DNA of 64,000 bases from Saccharicrinis sp963663905. GTDB lineage: Bacteria > Bacteroidota > Bacteroidia > Bacteroidales > Marinilabiliaceae. Positions within the stretch are counted from its first letter, which is position 1. Every line of letters starts with the position of its first letter. Positions 17,742-26,149 of the stretch are shown here, piece by piece. The stretch is taken from the NCBI GenBank assembly GCA_963663905.2, contig OY760657.1:2418001-2482000 (forward strand). Direction: 5' to 3'. The notes below the pieces were generated by a model. It made no database searches. It was not told the DNA's origin and saw only the letters and a program-made list of their open reading frames with translations. The translations under genes and the position numbers were made by a program.

Positions 17742-18221
17742 TTAAACAAAGCTATATGTCATATAGTTCGAATAAGTATTATTTACATGTATATTTTATT
17801 TTCTAATTAAGGATAAAACTTTGTGTAAACACCCACCCCCCTTAGGGTTGTCATCCCTAAAACCCTGACCTACTTTCTTATCTTGATATAAGAAAATAGG
17901 CAATGAGCATCAAGACTGCGCCTGACTCGTTATAAAAATTACGATTATTTTATCTAAATCGCTAAAAACTCGCTCCTTCCTTTGTCAGTTACTCAAACAA
18001 TACGCGATTTTACGTTAAAACAATCTTGTTTTGATACTCACCAGACGAGGTCACGGCTAATACATGGACCTCATAAATATATAATAACTTAGTTCATATG
18101 ATTATAATTTATTTGCATTGGTCATATGGAACTCACAAAAAAATTTAATTCTCCTCTTGTGTGTGAATTTGGATAATTAAATTTACTTTTTCGTTTCAAT
18201 AAACGATTCACATTTTTTCAC
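17742..18221. other. Non-coding stretch with several small hairpins
   Basis: About 480 bp without a recognisable gene. Two small hairpins are visible: TTAGGG/CCCTAA at 17842-17860 and TTCTTAT/ATAAGAA at 17875-17894. The segment 17905-18060 has a higher GC content than its surroundings and contains loose inverted repeats (AAATCGC near 17956 with GCGATTT near 18004). It resembles an old extragenic repeat rather than a gene. Confidence 0.35.
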
Positions 18222-18251
18222 TTTGAAATACGCCTTCTATTTGTAATTTTG
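18222..18251 (+). promoter_or_regulatory. Promoter of rarA (TTTG-N18-TAATTTTG)
   Basis: TTTG at 18222-18225 and TAATTTTG at 18244-18251 are separated by 18 nt, an exact match to the Bacteroidota -33/-7 promoter form. The start codon follows 34 nt after the -7 box. Confidence 0.7.
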
Positions 18252-18285
18252 AGGCTCAAGTAAAAACACCTTCAAATTAAAATTA

Positions 18286-19560
18286 ATGAGTAGTTATCCT
18301 CCATTAGCAGAGCGACAAAGACCCACAACTCTTGATACCTATATTGGTCAAAAACACCTTGTAGGTAAAGATGCAGTATTACGCAAGATGATTGATTCAA
18401 GAGTGGTTTCGTCAATTATATTGTGGGGACCTCCGGGTGTTGGAAAAACTACTTTGGCTAAGATTATTGCCAAACAACTCGACAGACCTTTCTATATTTT
18501 ATCTGCCATTAATTCGGGAGTAAAAGATGTTCGTGAGGTGATTGAAAAGGCTAAAAAAACTAAGTTTTTTAATAGTCCTATTCCTATATTATTTATTGAT
18601 GAGATTCACCGATTTAGTAAGTCTCAACAGGATTCTTTACTTGGTGCTGTTGAACAAGGTGTTTTTACCTTAATTGGTGCGACTACTGAAAATCCATCAT
18701 TTGAAGTGATATCTCCACTTCTATCCCGTTGTCAGGTTTATGTATTAAAATCCTTAGAAAGAGAAGATCTTAGAAACCTGCTTGATAAAGCATTAACTAC
18801 AGATAGTGTATTAAAAGACAAAGATATTGAGATTGCTGAAGAGGAAGCTTTATTTCGATTTTCCGGAGGTGATGCCCGCAAGCTATTAAACATTCTGGAA
18901 CTTGTTATTAATGCACAAACTGACGAAAAAATCAAGATTACCAATGATGAAGTAACCAAATGTTTGCAAGAGAATCCATCAGCTTATGATAAGAATGGAG
19001 AAATGCATTACGATATCATTTCTGCATTTATCAAATCAATCAGAGGTAGTGACCCTGATGGCGCTGTATATTGGCTGGCTCGCATGGTTGAAGGTGGTGA
19101 AGATCCAAAATTTATTGCACGAAGGTTAGTTATTTCTGCTTCTGAAGATGTTGGTTTGGCAAATCCCAATGCACTTTTATTGGCAAACCAGTGTTTTGAT
19201 GCCATCAATCGTGTAGGTTGGCCTGAAGGACGAATAATCCTATCACAAACAACTATTTATCTGGCAACAAGTCCTAAAAGTAATTCTGCTTATATGGCGA
19301 TTAACGAAGCGCAGGCCCTGGTCAGACAAACAGGCAACCTTCCTGTACCACTGCACCTACGCAATGCCCCAACCAAACTAATGAAAGAATTAGGTTATGG
19401 AGTTAAATACAAATATTCGCACGACTATGAAAATAACTTTGTAGAACAGGACTTTATGCCTGAAGAAATTAAAAATCACCGATTATATACCCCTCAAAAA
19501 AATGCTCAGGAAATTAAAATTCTGGAGCGCTTAAAAATGCTTTGGAAAAGGAGATACTAA
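18286..19560 (+). CDS. rarA: Replication-associated recombination ATPase RarA (MgsA)
   Basis: 424 residues. An AAA+ clamp-loader-like ATPase with Walker A GPPGVGKTT (48-56), Walker B ILFIDEIHRF (101-110), sensor 1 GATTENPSFEV and an arginine-finger region LLSRC. It is followed by the helical oligomerisation domain typical of the RarA/WRNIP1 family (SAFIKSIRGSDPDGAVYWLA and the conserved NAPTKLMKELGYG..Y). It acts at stalled replication forks and binds single-stranded DNA ends and SSB. It stands alone with its own promoter. Length and motif order are normal for the family. Confidence 0.95.
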   Translation: MSSYPPLAERQRPTTLDTYIGQKHLVGKDAVLRKMIDSRVVSSIILWGPPGVGKTTLAKIIAKQLDRPFYILSAINSGVKDVREVIEKAKKTKFFNSPIPILFIDEIHRFSKSQQDSLLGAVEQGVFTLIGATTENPSFEVISPLLSRCQVYVLKSLEREDLRNLLDKALTTDSVLKDKDIEIAEEEALFRFSGGDARKLLNILELVINAQTDEKIKITNDEVTKCLQENPSAYDKNGEMHYDIISAFIKSIRGSDPDGAVYWLARMVEGGEDPKFIARRLVISASEDVGLANPNALLLANQCFDAINRVGWPEGRIILSQTTIYLATSPKSNSAYMAINEAQALVRQTGNLPVPLHLRNAPTKLMKELGYGVKYKYSHDYENNFVEQDFMPEEIKNHRLYTPQKNAQEIKILERLKMLWKRRY

Positions 19561-19758
19561 TTTTAGTACAAAGTTGAAAGTTAAAAGTTGAAAGTTTATG
19601 GAACAAGGGGAAAGTAGTAGCAAGAAGGTTACAGAAAAGGAAATTATAGGAAATTAGACATAGAAAAATTCTATGCCTAACTTTAAAGATCTAGGATATA
19701 AGAATATGCAACCCTCTGTAAAAAAAATTATTGATCTATAGGTATAGTAAAAACTATA

Positions 19759-21336
19759 TTACAACCCTAGCTCATTCATTTTTTTCACAAATTCTTCTTT
19801 ATCCATCTTTTCAAATTTCGGATTATAAATATCTTTATCTGGTTCTGCTTCAAAGCTTGTAAAAAAGGCATTATTATTAGTAAATTTAAATCCAATAATC
19901 AAAGTTTTTTGGTTTGCTGGAATATTGTTAAATCCAATAACATTTAGTTTGCCATTAAATGAGTTTGGGCTCATAATAGAACGTTTATTATTAAAAATTG
20001 CATAATAATTATCGTACATAGATTTAGCAAGTACCTTAATATCTCGTTTCAATTGATAGCTATAAAATCTATCGCAATTGATCCAACCTAGTTTCTTAGT
20101 TCTAAGAAAAAACTCATTATGAAATTTGCCTTGTAATTCATCGTATTCTTTTATTGAATCATTATTTATTAATGTTTCGTAATCGAAATCTGAATTAATT
20201 CTATTGTTTTCATCAACAGGAAGTCCTCCATCTAATACAAAGTTAAATGGTACAGTCATTTGAACAGAAACTGCTTTACCATTTTGTTTGCCTGGATTCC
20301 AGGATGGTGTTAAACTAAGTACTCTTAACACTTCATAATTAAAAGCTGGATGAGGACTTCTGAGAATTTTAGGATTTTTAATGTTTCCTGACTCATCTAT
20401 AATAAAATTAACTAATACGCTCCCCTGAATTCCTTTTTCCTGTAAAATTACAGGATACCTTAACTTTGATCGCACATATGCACTAAAAGCACTGGTATTA
20501 CCACCAAGAAATGTAGGCATATCCTCCACTACAAAATATTTTAGATCTTCGAATTCTGATATATCAATGTTATTTTCAAATTCCCAATCTATTCCATTAT
20601 CAGTTTTATTACCTGTAAATATGTGCATAGAATCACGTTCAGTAATATCTGTAAATTTTAATCCAATACTGGCTTCTTTATCCATTACACATTCTTCACC
20701 ATCGGAAAAGGCCTGAATATATAACATACCCCCTGTCTCCAATATTTTATTCCCTGATTGTGTTGTCAGATCAGCCTCAATCATTTCAGGAACATCATAG
20801 TATTCTGTAACTTGCAATTTAATTAATCCTTTGGGAGTACTTTTATCACCTTTTAAAATCAAACAGTTCCTGAGTAATTCAATTTTGGTTCCTCTTTCAC
20901 ACACAATAATGGTGTCCTTCATATTATCTATAACAAAACTTTGAGGTGTTTTATATTTTGGCTTTTTTACTTGATAATTGGCTTGAGGAATTAGAACATC
21001 TACTTTTCTAAACTCAATATCTTTGGAAAAACTCTTCTCTTCACCAAAATTCTCTTTTTGTATCCTTATTCTTTTATCTAGCTCCAATAAGTAACTCTCT
21101 ACAGATACTAAACGCTGCTGAGCTAATTTCTGATTATAGTAGTTGGTACCAATTGTATCTGCATATCCTTCAAGAAAAAGTTCTGTAGGTTTATTTTCTT
21201 CGATAAAGTTTGTTAAATATGCTTTTGATTGTTTATCCAGGTAAGACGTACCTGACTCAAAATGAATTGTTATATTTTGGCCAAATGTAAAAAAAGAAAT
21301 CATCTGTATAATCAAAATAAAGCTTAGTTTTTTCAT
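19759..21336 (-). CDS. OmpA-like / TonB-C-terminal fusion protein, periplasmic
   Basis: 525 residues with a signal peptide ending FFTFGQ. Residues about 22-110 look like an OmpA peptidoglycan-binding domain (HFESGTSYLDKQSKAYL, GYADTIGTNYYNQKLAQQR). Residues about 275-362 are a TonB C-terminal domain (YPVILQEKGIQGSVLVNFII, DESGNIKNPKIL, PSWNPGKQNGKAVSVQ). A C-terminal tail of about 160 residues is of unknown type. There is no N-terminal membrane anchor and no proline-rich spacer, so it is not a classical energising TonB. In Bacteroidota such soluble or wall-bound TonB-C modules are common but poorly understood. It is a single gene, and its regulation is not evident. Confidence 0.8.
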   Translation of the reverse strand: MKKLSFILIIQMISFFTFGQNITIHFESGTSYLDKQSKAYLTNFIEENKPTELFLEGYADTIGTNYYNQKLAQQRLVSVESYLLELDKRIRIQKENFGEEKSFSKDIEFRKVDVLIPQANYQVKKPKYKTPQSFVIDNMKDTIIVCERGTKIELLRNCLILKGDKSTPKGLIKLQVTEYYDVPEMIEADLTTQSGNKILETGGMLYIQAFSDGEECVMDKEASIGLKFTDITERDSMHIFTGNKTDNGIDWEFENNIDISEFEDLKYFVVEDMPTFLGGNTSAFSAYVRSKLRYPVILQEKGIQGSVLVNFIIDESGNIKNPKILRSPHPAFNYEVLRVLSLTPSWNPGKQNGKAVSVQMTVPFNFVLDGGLPVDENNRINSDFDYETLINNDSIKEYDELQGKFHNEFFLRTKKLGWINCDRFYSYQLKRDIKVLAKSMYDNYYAIFNNKRSIMSPNSFNGKLNVIGFNNIPANQKTLIIGFKFTNNNAFFTSFEAEPDKDIYNPKFEKMDKEEFVKKMNELGL

Positions 21337-21698
21337 AGTTACATAGAATTTTATATATAAATCAATTATAAAAACGCCTATGTTTCAAGAGGTATACCAC
21401 AAAAAGACACACATCTTTAACATACATCACACAAACCTAAACATCAACCATTTACAGATTAAAAATCAACATTCCTAATGAATTTCACTAACAGTATTAT
21501 CGCCCACATGGGCGAAATTAGTATGCACCTTTTGTATTGAAAAAGCTTATTTCAAAAACAGAAAATTAAGTATATATATAAGATGAAACAGAGGAAAATA
21601 TTAATGGAACCAAAGTGTAATGGATTATAAGCCACTCACTCACCAATAATGTTTAAGCCAATAAATTTGAAAAAATAAAATATTCTTAAAAAGGATGA
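21337..21698. other. Intergenic stretch, nothing coding
   Basis: 362 bp between two co-oriented genes. The only structure I see is a short GC hairpin, CGCCCA/TGGGCG at 21501-21514, without a T-run. No gene or known RNA was recognised. Confidence 0.4.
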
Positions 21699-22316
21699 TT
21701 ATTCCGTTCTTAAGAACTCACACCTAACAGATTCTACTTTTTCAAAACGGCCTACAACTTTTTCAATTTCAGATTGACGTAAACTAAATTCTATAGTACA
21801 TGAAAGATCAAATTTTTGGTTAATTAACTGTATATTTTCATCTTTCACAATCTTCATTACATCATTCATTGCTAAATAATCAAAATTTATAGCATAGATA
21901 TCATTTACAGTCTTTTCAACAATAGTAGTATTATTTATGGCATCAATTGTAGCTTCTTTGTAGGCATGTATTAATCCGGGAACACCTAGTTTGGTTCCTC
22001 CAAAATAACGTATTACAACTACTAAAATATTTGTAAGCTCATGAGATCGTATTTGTCCATGAATAGGCTTGCCTGCTGTACCTGATGGCTCACCATCATC
22101 ATTGGCTCTGTATTTTAATCCGTCAGCTCCTAATTGCCATGCAAAACAATGGTGTCGGGCATCGTAAAACTTTTCTTTTAAAGCTGAAACGTGCTCTTTT
22201 ATTTCATCTTCAGAATAAACGGGATAAGCGTAGGCAATAAACTTACTTCCTTTTTCTTTATATATGCCCTCAGAAGGCTCTGCTATTGTTTTGTATTTAT
22301 CTAAAATTTGATCCAT
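21699..22316 (-). CDS. YigZ/IMPACT-family protein
   Basis: 205 residues from the ATG at 22316. An upstream ATG at 22328 is possible, but it falls inside the probable promoter TAATTTTG (22333-22326, minus). The UPF0029/IMPACT N-terminal domain is clear: EKGSKFIAYAYPV, ARHHCFAWQLG, the signature NDDGEPSGTAGKPI, and VVIRYFGGTKLG. A C-terminal ferredoxin-like domain follows. Relatives include E. coli YigZ and eukaryotic IMPACT, a translation-linked regulator. The bacterial biochemical role is not settled. It is divergent from the aminotransferase gene. Confidence 0.9.
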   Translation of the reverse strand: MDQILDKYKTIAEPSEGIYKEKGSKFIAYAYPVYSEDEIKEHVSALKEKFYDARHHCFAWQLGADGLKYRANDDGEPSGTAGKPIHGQIRSHELTNILVVVIRYFGGTKLGVPGLIHAYKEATIDAINNTTIVEKTVNDIYAINFDYLAMNDVMKIVKDENIQLINQKFDLSCTIEFSLRQSEIEKVVGRFEKVESVRCEFLRTE

Positions 22317-22411
22317 AATCTGGCACAAAATTAATAAATCTAAAACATTGACATAATTCTTTGCTTTAGTAATTAATTTAAACGTATTTTTATATGTAAA
22401 ATCCCATATGA

Positions 22412-23233
22412 ATGAATATCCAAGGTAAGTACATTATTTATAACGGAGAATTGTTATTAGCTACTGATATTGAAGCTCCGGAACCGACATCATACTCTGT
22501 AATCTATGAAGTTTTTAGAATAGAAAACCAAAAACCATTGTTTTTACAAGATCATTTGGTTCGCTTATTCAACGGACTTCAGAAATTAGTTACCAAAGTA
22601 AGTTTTAGTAAGAGTGAAGTGAAAGATTATATCAAGCAATTAATTGATATAGAAAATATAACCAATGGAAACATTAAAATATCCTGCTTTAGTACAAAAG
22701 ATGAAGTAGAAATATTGTTAATTCATTTTATCCCGACTTTTTACCCCTCTGCTGATGATTATGAAAATGGTGTATCTACAATTTTACTTCATGCAGAAAG
22801 AGAAAATCCTAACGTAAAGGTTGATAATACTCAAACCAGAAAAAAGGCCATCAATCTTCTAAAAGACAGTCCTCATTACGAGGCTTTGCTGGTTAATCAT
22901 GATGAGCTTATTACCGAGGGCAGTAAATCTAATGTATTTTTTATTATTGAAAACCAGATTTACACAGCTCCTGAGCATTATATTTTGCCAGGAATAATGC
23001 GCTCAAAAGTAATTGAATGTATTCTTAGTTTAGAGATAGAACTCAAATTTGAGTGTATACATAGCAATCAGCTTCAGTATATCGATGCAGCCTTTATTAC
23101 AGGAACTTCTCCCAGAATCTTACCTATAAATGCAATAGATGAGTTTACATTGGATGTAAATAACAATCTGCTGAGAATCTTAATGAAAAACTTAAAGCTT
23201 CTAATAAGGGAATCCTTTGACACAGCTTCGTAA
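22412..23233 (+). CDS. Class IV aminotransferase (PabC/IlvE/DAAT fold type IV)
   Basis: 273 residues. Fold-type IV PLP enzyme features: EVFRIENQKPLFLQDHLVRL near 30-50, PLP-binding Lys in the block TRKKAINLLKD, TEGSKSNVFFI near 170, and ITGTSPRILPI near the end. Members include 4-amino-4-deoxychorismate lyase, branched-chain and D-amino-acid aminotransferases. Because a pabB gene lies in the same window (59067-60368) and no pabC is next to it, ADC lyase is a reasonable but unproven guess. It starts 95 nt from the divergent YigZ-family gene. Confidence 0.82.
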   Translation: MNIQGKYIIYNGELLLATDIEAPEPTSYSVIYEVFRIENQKPLFLQDHLVRLFNGLQKLVTKVSFSKSEVKDYIKQLIDIENITNGNIKISCFSTKDEVEILLIHFIPTFYPSADDYENGVSTILLHAERENPNVKVDNTQTRKKAINLLKDSPHYEALLVNHDELITEGSKSNVFFIIENQIYTAPEHYILPGIMRSKVIECILSLEIELKFECIHSNQLQYIDAAFITGTSPRILPINAIDEFTLDVNNNLLRILMKNLKLLIRESFDTAS

Positions 23234-23290
23234 TTGCTTCGAAGCAGCAATGGTAGAAAATCATATTTAAGACATATATAATACATATAA

Positions 23291-23332
23291 AACCCATACC
23301 AAACTCATTAATCAGTGAGTTTGGTATGGGTT
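23291..23332. terminator. Bidirectional terminator between convergent genes
   Basis: A perfect 17-bp stem (23291-23307 with 23316-23332) with an 8-nt loop lies between the plus-strand aminotransferase and the minus-strand ligase/acyltransferase gene. It has A/T-rich flanks on both sides. Confidence 0.75.
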
Positions 23333-23415
23333 TAGTATGTTTTTAATATAAGTTACGTATGAGTTTGTACAGTACCCAACTCAAAGTTATTACCTGGCAT
23401 GTACAAACAAAGTCA

Positions 23416-25890
23416 TTATCTCTTCATCACCAATTGTGTTCTGGCAATCTTATTATATACAGATTCTGCAATATGATCATAAGTATTTGATCCTGGCAAT
23501 ACTGGTTCAAGAAACTCTACAATTACCTTTTTAAAAGGTCTTGGAAACTTACTTCCTTTGGGTAATGCATCGTAAGCACCTTTAATAGATACAGGTACCA
23601 CAGGTACATTTAATTCTCGACTTAAAATAGCAAAGGTCTTTTTAAAATCACCTAAATGTCCATTTTTAGTTCTGGTACCTTCCGGGAAAATAATCAAATT
23701 CTTTTTCTTCTTTAAAGCCTCTCCCATTTTTTGAATAGACTCTTTAAGATCTTTATTTAAGTCCATTATAATCACATGATTTCTATTGGCGATGAACTTT
23801 AACCAACGTTTGCTCACATGCTTTTCCTTAGCATAGAAATAAGTATTTTTAATGGTTTTATTCTTTAAGAACGAAGCAACAAACAGCCCATCAAAATAAC
23901 TTTGATGGTTTGGTGCAATAATACATGGTTCATCGGGAATATTCTTTAATCCTTTACCTTTTAAACCGAAATACATACTAAAAAAGAACTTAGATATCTT
24001 AACAAACAAACGACCTGTAAACCAGGTTTTAGGCAATGATATATGTACTCTTTCTTTTAATATTTTAGTCCAGTCAACCTTTTCAACTTCCATTTTACTT
24101 CTGTTGGTATGAAGGTATTCACTTAAAGCTAAAACATTATCAAACTGAGTTAATTCACCCGGATCAATATCAACACCAAATGTAGAATGTAAGAAAACCT
24201 GTAGACTCACCTTATCCAAAGAATCCAGACCTAAATCCATTTCAAGATGATGTCCGGGTAAAACTCGCTTATGCTTTTCCTGTTCAAGATATTGAGCTAC
24301 AATATTATATTCCTCAAGATCAACTTTTACTTCCTCTACTTCTTTAACCTCCTGAACATTCTCCAATTCAGCTAACTTAAATCTTCTGATTTTACCTAAT
24401 CTAGTACGAGGAAGTTCACCATTTAAAATGGTTATATCCATAATCTTTTTATAAGAAGCACACTGCTTATTATAATCTTCGATTACTTCCTTTTTAATTT
24501 CCTGATATAAAGAAGAGACATTGTTATTCTTGTAATCTAATTCATCAGAAGGTACCACAATAGCTTTAAACTGATCACCACTCTGATAAACGCCTACTTC
24601 TTTTACAAAAGCAGCATAACTCTCAAGCTTGTTTTCTATCTCTGAGGGATTAATATTTTTACCATTTGATAAAATCAGAATCTCTTTTTTACGACCAGTG
24701 ATGTATAAATAACCGGCCTCATCAATATGACCCAAATCACCAGTGTAGAGCCAACCATCTTGTAATACTTCAGCAGTTTCTTCAGGGCGATTATAGTACC
24801 CCTGCATAATATTATCCCCCTTCGCAACTATCTCTCCATCCTTAAAATCTACTGTGCATGAAGGTAATATAAAACCAGGAGACCCAATTTTAACCTTTCC
24901 AGGTCGAGTAAAGGTAATCATAGGAGCGGCCTCTGTCATTCCATAACCTTCCAGTACTTCAAAGCCCAAAGTTTTAAAGTCATTACCTACTTCTTTATCT
25001 AAAGCAGCACCACCAGAAATCATGTAGCGGATATTACCACCAAATTTTTTATGTACTGTTCCAAAAACAAGTTTTGAAAAAGACTGAGAGTTTATTGCCC
25101 CTGCCAGTTTAAACAATCCGGTAGCAACTTTACTCTTATTAATTTTATCTTTTATTCCTTTTTGAATAGCTGAATATAAACGAGGAACTCCTAATAATAA
25201 GGTAACTTTACACTCCTGCAGTGTTCTGATAATATCTTCTGATGCCATTGATGGCGACAATGCTACTTTTCCTCCTGCATATAAGGGCATTACCATTGTT
25301 CCAAGCATTGGGAAAATGTGATGCAATGGAAGCAGCATTAACACAGTATCTGTAGATTTATATATTTCTACATCCTTAGAAACAGCCTTAATGTTAGCCA
25401 ATAAATTTTTATAGGATAACATTACCCCTTTAGGATTTCCTGTTGTTCCTGATGTATAGATAATTACTGCTGTTTCATTTTCATCAGGATTTATAATTGG
25501 AAACTTATAACTCTTATCTCCCTCTAAATCTTCGTATTCATCAATTAGAATAACAATTGGAGTATAATTAACATTTTTTAATGCTAACTCTAAATCTTGT
25601 TTCTTTCCTTCTGAAACAAAAATCACTTCTGGTTTACAATCATTTATGATATAAGCAACTTCAGGTATTGTGCTTAAATAGTCAATACCAACAGCTATTG
25701 CATCATTATTCCATGAGGAATAAAAACTATAAACCCAACCTAATCTGTTTTCTGAATAAATACCAACTTTGTTGGTTGTTTCTGCTTTATACAAAGTAGA
25801 AAAATGAGCGATTTTCTCACCTAAAGCATTATAAGTTATCGTCTTCTCATTTGCCTGAATGGCAACATTCTCTCCCTTATTTATAAACAT
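23416..25890 (-). CDS. Acyl-adenylating ligase - ACP - PlsC acyltransferase fusion
   Basis: 824 residues with three domains. Residues about 1-510 are an AMP-binding acyl ligase (P-loop IYTSGTTGNPKGV, GYGMTEAAP, YTGDLGHIDEAGYLYITGRK). Residues about 540-615 are an acyl carrier domain with phosphopantetheine Ser in LGLDSLDKVS. Residues about 640-824 are a 1-acylglycerol-phosphate acyltransferase (NHQSYFD HX4D motif, FPEGTRTKNG, VPVVPVSIKG). The natural reading is that a free fatty acid is activated, held on the ACP and passed to a lysophospholipid or glycerophosphate. E. coli Aas has ligase and acyltransferase in the opposite order and no ACP. It is a single gene. A minus-strand TATATTTG box (25918-25911) lies 21 nt before the ATG. 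Confidence 0.9.
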   Translation of the reverse strand: MFINKGENVAIQANEKTITYNALGEKIAHFSTLYKAETTNKVGIYSENRLGWVYSFYSSWNNDAIAVGIDYLSTIPEVAYIINDCKPEVIFVSEGKKQDLELALKNVNYTPIVILIDEYEDLEGDKSYKFPIINPDENETAVIIYTSGTTGNPKGVMLSYKNLLANIKAVSKDVEIYKSTDTVLMLLPLHHIFPMLGTMVMPLYAGGKVALSPSMASEDIIRTLQECKVTLLLGVPRLYSAIQKGIKDKINKSKVATGLFKLAGAINSQSFSKLVFGTVHKKFGGNIRYMISGGAALDKEVGNDFKTLGFEVLEGYGMTEAAPMITFTRPGKVKIGSPGFILPSCTVDFKDGEIVAKGDNIMQGYYNRPEETAEVLQDGWLYTGDLGHIDEAGYLYITGRKKEILILSNGKNINPSEIENKLESYAAFVKEVGVYQSGDQFKAIVVPSDELDYKNNNVSSLYQEIKKEVIEDYNKQCASYKKIMDITILNGELPRTRLGKIRRFKLAELENVQEVKEVEEVKVDLEEYNIVAQYLEQEKHKRVLPGHHLEMDLGLDSLDKVSLQVFLHSTFGVDIDPGELTQFDNVLALSEYLHTNRSKMEVEKVDWTKILKERVHISLPKTWFTGRLFVKISKFFFSMYFGLKGKGLKNIPDEPCIIAPNHQSYFDGLFVASFLKNKTIKNTYFYAKEKHVSKRWLKFIANRNHVIIMDLNKDLKESIQKMGEALKKKKNLIIFPEGTRTKNGHLGDFKKTFAILSRELNVPVVPVSIKGAYDALPKGSKFPRPFKKVIVEFLEPVLPGSNTYDHIAESVYNKIARTQLVMKR

Positions 25891-26149
25891 GTAGTATTTT
25901 TAATTGCGGCCAAATATAATTAAAAAATAAATTCAAATGTTCAAATCAAAGTTAAGACATCAATAATCTGATTTTAACAGTCATATTTATCAATTAAAGC
26001 AACCTATGAAAACCATACCTTTAAACAGATATTTTGAAATATTGTTTCAAAACTTCAATAAAAAATGAATCTTACAAGACTGTATTAATTACTGATAATA
26101 AGAACTATAACATTATTACAACAAAACAACATCTATTAAGTTACAAAAG

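Noticed and set aside
17831..17841. C-rich run before the small hairpins as a slippage site
   Set aside because: It is non-coding and interrupted (six C at most), with no gene frame to switch.
21501..21514. Short GC hairpin CGCCCA/TGGGCG as a terminator or riboswitch
   Set aside because: The six-base stem has no T-run and no conserved RNA motif around it.
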